Source of the DNA: JBBDIX01 sp040880235
GTDB lineage: Bacteria; Actinomycetota; Nitriliruptoria; Nitriliruptorales; Nitriliruptoraceae
DNA length: 64,000 bases
Assembly: GCA_040880235.1 (NCBI GenBank)
Contig: JBBDIX010000073.1
Location: 1-64,000, forward strand
Direction of reading: 5' to 3'
Shown: positions 1 to 8,657 of the stretch, in pieces
Numbering within the stretch: position 1 is the first letter of the stretch
How the letters are laid out: each line of letters starts with the position of its first letter
The notes under the pieces: model-generated
Told to the model about the DNA's origin: nothing
Seen by the model: the letters and a program-made list of their open reading frames with translations, nothing else
Databases searched by the model: none
Position numbers and translations under genes: made by a program

Positions 1-54
1 CCCGGCCTCCTGGACCACAACCAGGCGCTCTAACCAGGCTGAGCTACACCCACC
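1..54 (-). tRNA. tRNA-His (anticodon GTG), 3' part cut by window edge
   Basis: Read on the minus strand, the sequence begins with the acceptor strand GGTGGGTG, then TA, a D-arm starting GCTC, and an anticodon arm CCTGG-TTGTGGT-CCAGG whose loop carries GTG. That specifies histidine. The extra G in front of the seven-base acceptor strand (position 54) fits the G-1 that is peculiar to tRNA-His. Only the 5' half to the start of the variable region is present; the T-arm and 3' end lie outside the window. Confidence 0.9.
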
Positions 55-60
55 AGGGAC

Positions 61-81
61 GTGCCGGAGATCGCCCGGCAC
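61..81 (-). terminator. stem-loop between hypothetical gene and tRNA-His
   Basis: GTGCCGG and CCGGCAC form a perfect 7-bp stem around a 7-nt loop. It lies downstream of the minus-strand gene that stops at 143 and just upstream of tRNA-His. No U-tract follows, which is common for terminators in very GC-rich actinobacteria, so the role is inferred from position only. Confidence 0.4.
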
Positions 82-142
82 GAGCGCGGAGGGTACGCAG
101 CGCGACGTGGGGGGTCAAAGCCGCAGGTCATCGGCCGGAGTG

Positions 143-1255
143 TCAGCCGACGTGGATGGCGTCCAGCGCCGCCTGTACGCCCGGTGTACGGGTGGAGAGC
201 GGTTTCGGTCCGTCGTCCAGTCCCGACCGTTCGAGGACCAGGCGGATCCGTCCCTGCTGGGCACTGGCGACCAGTTCGGCGATCGCCGGTCGGTCGATGC
301 CGTCCGGCAGGACCACGTCCCTGGGCAGTCCGGCGAGCATCAGCACCGCGGGACCTCCGGGCCGGGTCACCCCGACGACCGCGATCTCCAGACGCCGGAT
401 CCCGGGGACGAGCGCGAACGACACGGCGGCGACCTGCAGGACGCCAGCGCACAGCGCCTGCACGTACAGCCGGTTGCGACGCGACTCGTTCATGATCGCG
501 ACGGACACGCTGCGCTGGTCGCGCGTCGACGGTTCGCGGCGGCCGATCAGCATCTCTGCGGTGTCGACGGCCATGACCACGTGGGCCGTGTCACCCTCCA
601 CGGCGGTCGGGCCTGCGGGCACCACGTCGCGTTCGAATCCCTGGTTCAACTGGTCCATCGTCGCGATCGGTTCGGCGTCGCACAGGCGCTGCCACCAGGT
701 GTCCGCCGCCGCCTGGCGCGTGGCGTGCTCGCTGTCGAGGTGTGCCTGCTCGACCTGGACCTGGGCATCGACGTTGTCCTCGGCGTCCCGCAGCGCGAGC
801 ATCCGACCCCGCACGTGCCAGGCGGGGATGTCGTGGGTGGCATCACGCCGCACCTGCTCGCGGACGAGGGCACGCGACACGGGTGCTGGCGGGGTGAGCA
901 CCGGGCGCTGGGCACGGATGACCGGAACCGTGTGGGCAGACAGGAGGCGCTGGAGGTGTGCCTCGTGACCGATCCACTCGTCGGTCGCGCCGCCGTGGTG
1001 TGACGCCGCCAGACCTCCGCCGGACAGCTGCTGCCACTCGCGGACCGAGGGTTCGTCGATGTCCGGCTGGTCGGCGGGTCGGCGCGGCGCACCGCTGGTC
1101 CACGACGAGGCGGATCCGTCGAGGTCGAGCAGCTCGTCGAGGGTGACCGGCGTGGGGCGTCGTTGCAGGCCCGGTCCGAACGGGGACCGAGGTCCGCGTC
1201 GACGCAGCAGCAGACGCACGTCCGGTGCCACGCGGAAGTCGACTCCGCCTGCCAT
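143..1255 (-). CDS. hypothetical protein, 370 aa, unrecognised
   Basis: I do not recognise this protein. The start chosen is the ATG at 1255, because GAGGAG lies 7 nt upstream; the frame stays open further upstream but without a ribosome binding site. There is no signal peptide or clear membrane segment. The middle (about residues 165-235) is rich in Gln, Asp and Ala and looks helical. The C-terminal 150 residues look like a compact alpha/beta fold, with a hydrophobic strand-rich stretch around VQALCAGVLQVAAVSFALVPG. It stands alone on the minus strand between two tRNA genes, so context gives no clue to its job. Codon use and GC match the neighbours. Confidence 0.7.
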   Translation of the reverse strand: MAGGVDFRVAPDVRLLLRRRGPRSPFGPGLQRRPTPVTLDELLDLDGSASSWTSGAPRRPADQPDIDEPSVREWQQLSGGGLAASHHGGATDEWIGHEAHLQRLLSAHTVPVIRAQRPVLTPPAPVSRALVREQVRRDATHDIPAWHVRGRMLALRDAEDNVDAQVQVEQAHLDSEHATRQAAADTWWQRLCDAEPIATMDQLNQGFERDVVPAGPTAVEGDTAHVVMAVDTAEMLIGRREPSTRDQRSVSVAIMNESRRNRLYVQALCAGVLQVAAVSFALVPGIRRLEIAVVGVTRPGGPAVLMLAGLPRDVVLPDGIDRPAIAELVASAQQGRIRLVLERSGLDDGPKPLSTRTPGVQAALDAIHVG

Positions 1256-1350
1256 GCTGTTGCTCCTCGGGGGCCGCATCCACCGGCCCGCCTGCCCGCT
1301 GACGGACACTAGCCCGTTCGGGGCGATGACGTGAAGGCGACCTCGTCAGG

Positions 1351-1424
1351 CGCGCCCGGCAGGACTCGAACCTGCGGCCTTGGGATTAGAAGTCCCCTGC
1401 TCTGTCCAGCTGAGCTACGGGCGC
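1351..1424 (-). tRNA. tRNA-Arg (anticodon TCT)
   Basis: The minus-strand sequence folds as a full cloverleaf: acceptor GCGCCCG pairs with CGGGCGC, the D-arm starts GCTC, the anticodon loop is CTTCTAA between GGGGA and TCCCA-type strands, and the T-arm contains GGTTCGAGTCC. Anticodon TCT reads AGA/AGG arginine codons. The discriminator base is G and the CCA end is not encoded. Confidence 0.93.
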
Positions 1425-1433
1425 TCGGCGAGC

Positions 1434-1462
1434 ATCGTAGTGTCGGTGCGGTCCCCCAACGA
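1434..1462 (-). promoter_or_regulatory. promoter of tRNA-Arg
   Basis: On the minus strand, TCGTTG and TACGAT are separated by 17 nt, and TACGAT ends 9 nt before the tRNA 5' end. This is the spacing of a housekeeping-sigma promoter that starts transcription a few bases before the mature tRNA. Confidence 0.5.
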
Positions 1463-1486
1463 GGACGGCTGGGTGGGCGCGTTGGC

Positions 1487-1499
1487 TAGCGTCAGGCCC
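1487..1499 (+). promoter_or_regulatory. -10 element of manA, probable leaderless start
   Basis: TAGCGT (1487-1492) ends 7 nt before the manA ATG at 1500, so transcription would begin at or one base before the start codon. No Shine-Dalgarno sequence is visible. Both facts fit a leaderless mRNA, which is common in actinobacteria. No convincing -35 hexamer is present. Confidence 0.5.
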
Positions 1500-2744
1500 A
1501 TGAGTGCCGACGTGCATGCAGCCGGAGTCGCCGCAGGTCCGATGCGTCCTGCCGTGCGCCACTACCCGTGGGGCTCCCACACGGCCCTGGCGGCGTTGCG
1601 CGGCGACGGGCCGTCCGCGCTGCCCGAGGCCGAGTGGTGGTATGGCGCGCATCCCCTCGGTTCGGCGATGCTGGACGTCGACGGGCGTGCGTCAGCGCTC
1701 GATGAACTCATCGCCCGGGACCCCGACGGGCATCTCGGTACGGGTCTGGTCGAACGATTCGGGCCGGTGCTGCCGTTCCTCGTGAAGCTGCTCGCTGCCG
1801 ACGAACCGCTGTCGCTGCAGGTCCACCCGTCGGCCGCACGCGCCGCCCGGGGGTTCGCCGACGAGGAGGCGCGCGGCATGCCACGCGACGCCCCCGAGCG
1901 GCGCTACCGCGATACCTGGCCCAAGCCGGAACTGCTGCATGCGCTGGGCACGTTCGACGCCCTGTGTGGGATGCGGGATCCCGACGACGCGATCGACCTG
2001 CTCGGACACCTGTCCCTCGACCTGCTCGACGGGATCGCCGACCGACTGGTCGCAGACGGTCGCGACGCCTGGCCGGGCATCGTGCGCGACCTGTTGCGGG
2101 TCGAGTCCTCCGAGGCACGCCGCCTCGTGGACCGGGTGGTCGCCGACCTCGATCGTGTCCGGGCTCCGCGGCCGGACGACGCCGACGCCCTCGACGCGGT
2201 CGCCGGCATCGCCCGCGACCATCCGGGCGACCCGGCGGTCGTCGTCGCACTGTTCATGGAGCACCATCGGCTCGAGGTGGGCGACGAACTCGTGACCCCG
2301 CCAGGTGTGCCCCACCTGTACCTGCGTGGCTGCGGCGTGGAGGTCATGGCGACGTCGGACAACGTGCTGCGCGGCGGCATGACCACCAAGCATGTCGACG
2401 TCGACGAGTTCGTGGCCGTGCTCGACCCGGGGGCCCGACACCGCGTCACCCGTGCCGCCACCTCGATACCTGCGAAGACCACGGATCCCGAGGATGCAGG
2501 GTCACCGGAGCACTTCCAGCTCGCCGCTGTCGCGTCCGGGGATGCCGGCGGAGTGGAGCTCGACAGGCGGGGACCGCAGATCCTGCTCTGCACGGCCGGT
2601 CGCGTCGAGGTGCGCGTCGACGACCAGACCTGGACGATCGGGGCCACCGAGGCCATCTACGCCCCGGCGGCGGCCATGAGCGTCCACGTGCAGGGCGACG
2701 GGCGCCTCCACCGGGTCACGGTCGGCGTCGCGCCAGGCGACTGA
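1500..2744 (+). CDS. manA: mannose-6-phosphate isomerase, class I
   Basis: This cytosolic zinc enzyme interconverts mannose 6-phosphate and fructose 6-phosphate and feeds GDP-mannose and glycan synthesis. At 414 aa it has the usual family length. Type I PMI motifs occur in order: HYPWGSH near residue 20, WYGAHPLGSA, LSLQVHPS (zinc ligands), KPELLHALGTFDALCGMR (equivalent of the family HKPE...FEALCGFR), and TPPGVPHLYLRG...DNVLRGGMTTKHVDVDEF in the second half. The ATG at 1500 is chosen because it directly follows a -10 element at leaderless distance; the frame is open upstream into the tRNA-Arg gene, which cannot be coding. The gene converges with the carboxylase gene downstream. Confidence 0.93.
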   Translation: MSADVHAAGVAAGPMRPAVRHYPWGSHTALAALRGDGPSALPEAEWWYGAHPLGSAMLDVDGRASALDELIARDPDGHLGTGLVERFGPVLPFLVKLLAADEPLSLQVHPSAARAARGFADEEARGMPRDAPERRYRDTWPKPELLHALGTFDALCGMRDPDDAIDLLGHLSLDLLDGIADRLVADGRDAWPGIVRDLLRVESSEARRLVDRVVADLDRVRAPRPDDADALDAVAGIARDHPGDPAVVVALFMEHHRLEVGDELVTPPGVPHLYLRGCGVEVMATSDNVLRGGMTTKHVDVDEFVAVLDPGARHRVTRAATSIPAKTTDPEDAGSPEHFQLAAVASGDAGGVELDRRGPQILLCTAGRVEVRVDDQTWTIGATEAIYAPAAAMSVHVQGDGRLHRVTVGVAPGD

Positions 2745-2749
2745 ACGCC

Positions 2750-2773
2750 GTCGGGTGTCGGATCCGACCCGAC
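2750..2773. terminator. bidirectional stem-loop between manA and acc
   Basis: GTCGGGT and ACCCGAC flank a centre that is itself nearly fully self-complementary around GGATCC. It lies between the convergent stop codons of manA (2744) and the carboxylase (2786), so it can act for both strands. There is no U-tract. Confidence 0.5.
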
Positions 2774-2785
2774 CCCGACGTCCTG

Positions 2786-5700
2786 TCAGGGCTGCGCCAG
2801 GGTGCGGTCGATGCCGCGTTGGACGGCCTCGATGAGCCAGGGGCGCAGCTTCTGCGGTGGCACGATCGTGTGCACCGACCCGACCTCGAGCGCCCGCTCG
2901 ACGGAGTGGACCCGGTCGAACTCGCCGGCGACCTCGCCGAGCTTCTCCGAGCGAACCTGCCGGCGCAGTTCCGCCAGTTCCGCGCGCATCCGCAGCGACT
3001 CGGGGTCGTCCGCCCGTTCGATGCGCTGTTCGAACTCCCGGACCCGCGGGTCGGCGTCGGTTCGACGGTTGACCTCGCCGGCGAACACGACGGCGGCTGC
3101 TGGCGGTCCGCCGATGACGGACGCGTGGGATCCCTCGACCGCGGCGACCTGCATCGACTCGTTGAGTGCCCCGGAGAACACCACGAACGCGCCCCCGTGG
3201 TAGCGGGACACGACACAGAAGACGATGGGGCCGTCGAAGTTGACGATGGCGCGCCCGATCTCTGCGCCGTACTCCAGCTGGAACTGGCGCAGGGACTCCG
3301 GGGACCCGTCGAACCCGGACAGGTTGGCCAGCACGACCAGCGGCCGGTTGCCACTGGCGGCGTTGATCGCCCGGGCGGTCTTGCGCGACGCCTGCGGAAA
3401 CAGGGTCCCGGCCGTCCACTGTTCCGGGCCGTCCGCCGGCAGGGGACCGTGGCGGGGCAGGGGACGGGACTCGAAGCCGAGCAGGGTCACCGGGTGCCCG
3501 CCGAGGTGTCCGTCGAGCACCACCGACATCCGGGCGTCGGCCATGTCGGCCCACCGCTCCAGTGTCGGATGGTCCCGGTCGGCCACCGCCTGCAGCAGCG
3601 TGCGGATGTCGAATGGCTTCTTGCGGCCCGGGTTGGTCTCCTCGGAGAAGATGTCGCCGACACGGGTGAAGTCGACACCCTCGACGTCGTGGGGGACATC
3701 ACGCACGTCGCGGTCCACGGGGTCGGTCGTGCCGGCAGGACGCGGGAAGCGCTCTCCGGGCACGACGTAGGCGTGGGCATAGTGCGCGAACAGGATCGAA
3801 CAGGCGCCCGCGAGGTCCGGCGCCCAGTACTGCGCCTGGCCGTTGGGTCCCATGACCCGGTCGTAGCCGCCGATCCCGAAGTTGTCCTCCGCGGACACGC
3901 CTCCGGAGTAGTCGAGCGCCTGCTTGCCGGTGAGCACCATGGCGCTGTCGGGGGTCATGACCAGGATGCCGCGCGTGTGCATCAGCATCGTCGCCTCGGC
4001 GTTCCAGTAGGGCTGGGCGCCGACGTTGATCCCCGTGACGATGACGTTGATCTCCCCACCGTCCTGGGTGAACTCGATGATCCGGCGCAGCACGCGTGCG
4101 ACCCAGTCCATGTTCTCCGTGCCGCTGTCCATCGCGATGCGGGCACCGGAGGACACCGCGAACCACTCGACCGGGACCCCGAGTTCGGCGGCGAGGTCGA
4201 TCGCGCCGAGGATGCGGCGGGCCTCGGGCTCGGCGATCGAACCCAGGCCCCGGGTCGGGTCACCCAGGATCGCGATGCGGGTCATGCCCTGCGGGTGGCG
4301 TGAGGTGGGTGTGGTGACCGTGCCCACCACCACCCCGGCGTCGTTGCCTCCCCACGGACGGTCGACCGGGACGAACAGCCCGGCGTCGTCGAGGTCGTAC
4401 TCGACGAACGCGCCGTCCGCGTGCTGCCCGAGACCGGTCGGCTGCGGCGCACGGATCAGCTGCGGGACGATCTCGAACGGGTGGACCGTGCCGCGCCTGC
4501 GTGCGCGCAGGATCCGCTGGGTCAGGGCGTCGAACGGTTCCAGCGGATGGGTCGGACGTTCGGTGACCCGCACCGTGAGTCCCTGGCCCGGGGGGCGGTA
4601 CATGCGCACCGTGACCGGATGGACGCTGCCGTCCTCGTCGGCCATCTGCGCGTTCACCATGACCTGTTCGAGGCCCAGCCCGTCGGTCATGGGTGCCAGT
4701 GCCCGCACCACCCCGTGCAGCTGGTCGATCGGCAGGCGGACCGTCGGCCACACGTTGAGCAGGACGCGGTTCCACTCCGGACGCGTGTCCAGTGGTTGCT
4801 GGGCTCGCGCGTTGCGCAGGTCATCGAGGCAGGCGGCCAGCACGCGTTCGAGTTCGGGGAGCGCCCGGACCGCGCCGGTGTCGTCGGTGACCGGGGTGAG
4901 GTCGCGAACCTCGGACATGACGAACAGCCGCCGGTCCTCCGGTGTCCCGCGGGCGGTTCCGGCGAACAGGTAGACGTCCTCGCTGGAAGCAAGCCGTTCG
5001 AGCTCGAACCGGTCGAAGCGCCACAGGTCGAGGCGGCCAGCCACCAGCGGGTGGATGCCCCGCAGGTGGACGCGTTCGACCCACTCGTCGCCGCGGCGCC
5101 GGAACGTCACGTGTTCCACGCCCGGCAGCCCGGTCTCCGTGCCGGACGGGGTGGCGAACGTGAGGGTGACCCGGCGCAGCGAGCCCGGGAGGGATGCGCG
5201 CGCGATCGTCTCGCCGAGCTGTGCGGCCAGCGCGTCGATCCCGACGGCGGGACCGTCGGTGACGCCGTACAGGTCGACCGCGACGCCTGCGCCGCCGTCG
5301 TCGGGCACGTCCGCGGCGAGCTCGCCTGCGCGCGCCAGTGCCGCGTCGAGCTGGTCGCTGTCCGTGGCGATCGCCACCACGCGGCCCTGGCCGCGACGGT
5401 CGCGGAAGTCGGCGACCACGATGTCGAGCACCTCGTCGTCGATCGTGCGGACGTCGTCGATGTCCCGTGTCCGGTAGTAGCGGCGGGTCAGCACCTCGAG
5501 CATCACGTCCCGGGCGGCGAGCACCACGGGGTCGGACAGCAGTCCGAGCAGGGGCTGCGAGGCGGCGACGAGCGCCTCGAGGTGCGTGGTGCGCTCTGAC
5601 GCGTCGAAGCCGGGGCCGAGCGCACGCAGGTGCGCCCGCACGGCGTCGTACGTGGCGGCGCGTTCGCCCTCCAGCCGAGGCTGGTCGAAGGCCCGGTACC

Positions 5701-8323
5701 GCACGCGCCGGGCGAGGTCTCCCACGACCGGGTGGCGCACCTGGGTCGCGGTCACCAGGTGGTCGAGCGTTGCGCGCAGGTCGGCGCCCAGCGGCCCGTC
5801 CGGTGGCGGGGCCGCCAGCCGGCGTTCCAACAGGGAGAGGATCGCCGGCACGTGGCTGCTGGCACGGTGCTGGGCGAGGTGGATGCGCAGCAGTGCCTCC
5901 TCCAGCGCCTCGGAACGATCGAAGTCGTGGACCCCGTGGTCGGCCAGTGCGCGGGCGAGTCTGGCGCGGAACGACGTCGGCAGTCCGGCGGCCTCCACGT
6001 CGAGGGTGCGTAGGTAGGCGTGCAGGTACTCGCGCGAGCTGTGGGACTGTTCGACGTCCTCTGCGTCCCCGATGCGCCGGTTGCGCGACAGGGAGGTGAG
6101 GTCGGCGAAGATGCGCAACACGTCGAGTTCGGCACGCAGGTGGGCGTCGTCGCCGGGATCCCCCAGTCGCGCGACGAGGTCGTCGACCTCGTCGGGGCGC
6201 ACGTCCCATCCCAGCACCAGCCGACGCAGTTCTCCCACCGCGTCGGCCGCCGGGTCGCCGTCGCCGCGTGACGTCGTGCTCGCCAGTTGCTCGAGGGTGA
6301 CGACCTCCGCACCGGACGGTTCGTCACCGTCGGCGTCCGGCTCGAGGCGAACGATCGGGGCGCCGGCGTCGAGCTGCACGTTGCTCGAGGCGAGCACCTC
6401 CACGACGGTGCCTGCGAACGGAGCGGCGACGGCGGTCTCCATCTTCATGCTCTCGAGCACGGCGACGGTGGTGCCGGCTTCCACCCGGGTGCCGACGCTC
6501 ACCGGCACCCGGATGACGACCGACGGTCCGGGGGCCCGGACCATGCCGGCGTCGTCCTGGGAGATGCGGTGGGGGACCCCGTCGATCTCGACGAGCTGGT
6601 CCGCCCCGTGGCTGACGGTCACCACGCGCACGCGGCGGTGGCCGATGACCATGCGGCGCTCGAAGCTTCCGAGGGTGTCCACGTCGACGTTGACGTGCTG
6701 GCCGTCCATCCCGACGCGGTAGCGGGTCCGTCCGGTCCGGGCGACGTGGAGCCGGTAGGCGTTGCCGGACCAGCGCAGGTCGATGGTCACGCCGATCTCT
6801 GCGGGTCCCTGCGGGCGGCCCCGTGCGGAGGCCGTCAGGAAACGTTCGCGTTCGCGTCGTGACGTGTGCTCGTGGGCATCGATCGCCGCGGCGATGAGTG
6901 CGAGGTCTCCGCGGGTCGTGAAGGTCCAGCCGCCGTCCGCGGTCATCCGGTCGAGCCAGCCGGTGTCGACGTCTCCGGCGACGAACGTCGGGTGTTCGAG
7001 CAGGTCGAGCAGGAAGGCGCGGTTGGTGGTCCCGCCCCGCACGACCACCGTCGTCTGCTCCACCGCGCGGCGCAGGCGGGCGAGCGCCTCGCCCCGGTCG
7101 CGGCCGTGCGCAATGATCTTGGCGATCATCGAGTCGTACTGGGACGGGATCTCGTCGCCCTCGGACACACCGGTGTCCACCCGGATCCCCGGACCCGACG
7201 GCAGGCGCAGGCGCTCGATGCGTCCCGGCGACGGGGTGAACCCTCGTTCGGGGTCCTCGGCGTTGAGGCGCACCTCGACGGCGTGCCCGTCGATCGCGGG
7301 CAGCGTCTCGGGCAGGCGTCCTCCGGCCGCCACGAGCATCTGGAGCTTGACCAGGTCGATGCCAGCGGTCAGCTCGGTCACCGGGTGCTCGACCTGCAGG
7401 CGCGTGTTCACCTCGAGGAAGGCGAACTGGCGCTGCTCGGGCTGGTAGAGGAACTCCACGGTCCCGGCGTTCGTGTATCCGGCGACGCGCGCGAGCTCGG
7501 CGGCCGACGCGGCGAGTTCGGCCGCCTGGTCGGCATCGAGGACCGTCGACGACGACTCCTCGATCACCTTCTGGTTGCGTCGTTGCACCGAACAGTCACG
7601 GACACCGGGGGCGAGCACGTTGCCGTGGGTGTCGGCGATGATCTGCACCTCGATGTGCCGGGCCTCGCCGACGAGCTGCTCCATGAACAGGGTCGAGTCG
7701 CCGAAGGACCGCTCGGCCTCCTCGCTGGCCCGCTCGAACGCGTTCGCGAGGTCCGCTGGGTCGTACACCAGCCGGATGCCGCGCCCGCCACCGCCGGCGG
7801 CCGCCTTCACGACCAGCGGGTAGCCGATCACCGCGGCGTGCTCGTGGGCGGCGTCCACGTCCTCGACCGCGCCGCCGCTCCACCGGGCGACCGGGACGCC
7901 AGCCTGCTCGGCGAGACGCTTGGCACCGATCTTGTCGCCGAGTGCGCGCATCACGTCGCCCGACGGTCCGATGAACGTGATCCCGAGGCGCGCGCACAGG
8001 TCCGCGAACTCGGCGCGTTCGGCGACGAAGCCCCACCCGACCCACACGCTGTCGGCCCGGCAGGCCATCAGCGCCCGTTCGAGTTCATCGAGGTCGAGGT
8101 AGGGGATCGGCTGGCCGGTCAGGTCCGCGGGCCCGATCTGCACGGCGTCATGGGCCTCGCGTACGAACATCGCGTTGCGTTCGGCCGCCGTGTGCATCGC
8201 CACGGCGATGAGGTCGGCGTCGTGTTCGTGGGCGAGTTCACGGATCGCATGGATTGCACGCATCGCCGGTTCGCCACGATTGACGATGGCGATCCGGCCG
8301 AGCGAGGTCAGATCCGCGTCCAA
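2786..8323 (-). CDS. single-chain acetyl-CoA carboxylase, eukaryotic-type domain order
   Basis: This 1845-aa chain carries all catalytic parts of acetyl-CoA carboxylase, which makes malonyl-CoA for fatty-acid synthesis. Biotin carboxylase occupies about residues 9-450 (ATP-grasp loop GGGGRG at 177-182, EVNTRLQVEHP at 304-314). The biotin carrier follows (ESMKMETA, biotin lysine K627), then about 600 residues of non-catalytic central region. Carboxyltransferase fills about 1230-1830 (SSGARIAMDSG near 1390; GNRPLVVLANLSGFDG; FDGPIVFCVV). BC-BCCP-central-CT on one polypeptide is the eukaryotic arrangement. Local matches such as VWVGWGF, MRALGDKI, ARWSG and RDCSVQRRNQKVIEE are also closer to eukaryotic ACC than to bacterial AccC. 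The start is TTG at 8323, with GGAGG 4 nt upstream. Acetyl-CoA as substrate is inferred; propionyl-CoA is possible. Confidence 0.85.
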   Translation of the reverse strand: MDADLTSLGRIAIVNRGEPAMRAIHAIRELAHEHDADLIAVAMHTAAERNAMFVREAHDAVQIGPADLTGQPIPYLDLDELERALMACRADSVWVGWGFVAERAEFADLCARLGITFIGPSGDVMRALGDKIGAKRLAEQAGVPVARWSGGAVEDVDAAHEHAAVIGYPLVVKAAAGGGGRGIRLVYDPADLANAFERASEEAERSFGDSTLFMEQLVGEARHIEVQIIADTHGNVLAPGVRDCSVQRRNQKVIEESSSTVLDADQAAELAASAAELARVAGYTNAGTVEFLYQPEQRQFAFLEVNTRLQVEHPVTELTAGIDLVKLQMLVAAGGRLPETLPAIDGHAVEVRLNAEDPERGFTPSPGRIERLRLPSGPGIRVDTGVSEGDEIPSQYDSMIAKIIAHGRDRGEALARLRRAVEQTTVVVRGGTTNRAFLLDLLEHPTFVAGDVDTGWLDRMTADGGWTFTTRGDLALIAAAIDAHEHTSRRERERFLTASARGRPQGPAEIGVTIDLRWSGNAYRLHVARTGRTRYRVGMDGQHVNVDVDTLGSFERRMVIGHRRVRVVTVSHGADQLVEIDGVPHRISQDDAGMVRAPGPSVVIRVPVSVGTRVEAGTTVAVLESMKMETAVAAPFAGTVVEVLASSNVQLDAGAPIVRLEPDADGDEPSGAEVVTLEQLASTTSRGDGDPAADAVGELRRLVLGWDVRPDEVDDLVARLGDPGDDAHLRAELDVLRIFADLTSLSRNRRIGDAEDVEQSHSSREYLHAYLRTLDVEAAGLPTSFRARLARALADHGVHDFDRSEALEEALLRIHLAQHRASSHVPAILSLLERRLAAPPPDGPLGADLRATLDHLVTATQVRHPVVGDLARRVRYRAFDQPRLEGERAATYDAVRAHLRALGPGFDASERTTHLEALVAASQPLLGLLSDPVVLAARDVMLEVLTRRYYRTRDIDDVRTIDDEVLDIVVADFRDRRGQGRVVAIATDSDQLDAALARAGELAADVPDDGGAGVAVDLYGVTDGPAVGIDALAAQLGETIARASLPGSLRRVTLTFATPSGTETGLPGVEHVTFRRRGDEWVERVHLRGIHPLVAGRLDLWRFDRFELERLASSEDVYLFAGTARGTPEDRRLFVMSEVRDLTPVTDDTGAVRALPELERVLAACLDDLRNARAQQPLDTRPEWNRVLLNVWPTVRLPIDQLHGVVRALAPMTDGLGLEQVMVNAQMADEDGSVHPVTVRMYRPPGQGLTVRVTERPTHPLEPFDALTQRILRARRRGTVHPFEIVPQLIRAPQPTGLGQHADGAFVEYDLDDAGLFVPVDRPWGGNDAGVVVGTVTTPTSRHPQGMTRIAILGDPTRGLGSIAEPEARRILGAIDLAAELGVPVEWFAVSSGARIAMDSGTENMDWVARVLRRIIEFTQDGGEINVIVTGINVGAQPYWNAEATMLMHTRGILVMTPDSAMVLTGKQALDYSGGVSAEDNFGIGGYDRVMGPNGQAQYWAPDLAGACSILFAHYAHAYVVPGERFPRPAGTTDPVDRDVRDVPHDVEGVDFTRVGDIFSEETNPGRKKPFDIRTLLQAVADRDHPTLERWADMADARMSVVLDGHLGGHPVTLLGFESRPLPRHGPLPADGPEQWTAGTLFPQASRKTARAINAASGNRPLVVLANLSGFDGSPESLRQFQLEYGAEIGRAIVNFDGPIVFCVVSRYHGGAFVVFSGALNESMQVAAVEGSHASVIGGPPAAAVVFAGEVNRRTDADPRVREFEQRIERADDPESLRMRAELAELRRQVRSEKLGEVAGEFDRVHSVERALEVGSVHTIVPPQKLRPWLIEAVQRGIDRTLAQP

Positions 8324-8350
8324 GGAGCCTCCGCGTCGCGAGCAGACCGA

Positions 8351-8402
8351 ACGCTACCGCCCGTGCCGCCACGTTGATTCCTGCGGTCTGGCGGCTTAGC
8401 GT
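8351..8402. promoter_or_regulatory. divergent promoters for the carboxylase and the gcv operon
   Basis: On the plus strand TTGATT (8374-8379) and TAGCGT (8397-8402) are 17 nt apart and would start the glycine-riboswitch transcript near 8409. On the minus strand another TAGCGT (8356-8351) lies 27 nt before the carboxylase TTG start. The two promoters interlock within about 50 bp. Confidence 0.6.
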
Positions 8403-8431
8403 GCGACCACAACCGAACAGGGCCGATGATC

Positions 8432-8616
8432 CCTCCCGGGAGAGCGCCAGCAACTGGCCGCCGAAGGAGCAACCTCCTCCCCGGAATCTCTCAGGCACCC
8501 CTACCGAGAGGGACAGGCCACTCTGGAGAGCAGGTGGTGACGCGATCACCACCTCACCGATGGTGCAAGCCGCCCGCGGGCGGTGAACCTCTCAGGTCCC
8601 GGCACAGAGTGGGGAG
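8432..8616 (+). promoter_or_regulatory. tandem glycine riboswitch upstream of gcvP
   Basis: Two glycine aptamers follow each other. Aptamer 1 has CGGGAGAGCG, the CGCCGAAGGAGCAA core and GAATCTCTCAGGC. Aptamer 2 has CTCTGGAGAG, CACCGATGGTGCAAG and GAACCTCTCAGGT. These are the conserved cores of the family, in the usual tandem order with a short linker, and the downstream genes are the glycine cleavage genes normally switched on by glycine. The 3' boundary is approximate. Confidence 0.93.
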
Positions 8617-8654
8617 GCAGCAGCGCCGCTGATGCCGGCGCCCCGAAGGCTGCC
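8616..8654 (+). promoter_or_regulatory. candidate expression-platform hairpin of the glycine riboswitch
   Basis: GGCAGC (8616-8621) pairs with GCTGCC (8649-8654), and inside it GCGCC (8623-8627) pairs with GGCGC (8637-8641). The 3' internal loop holds GAAGG, the only Shine-Dalgarno-like sequence before the gcvP GTG at 8658. The hairpin could therefore hide the ribosome binding site when glycine is absent, since its first bases overlap the end of aptamer 2. Confidence 0.45.
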
Positions 8655-8657
8655 CCC

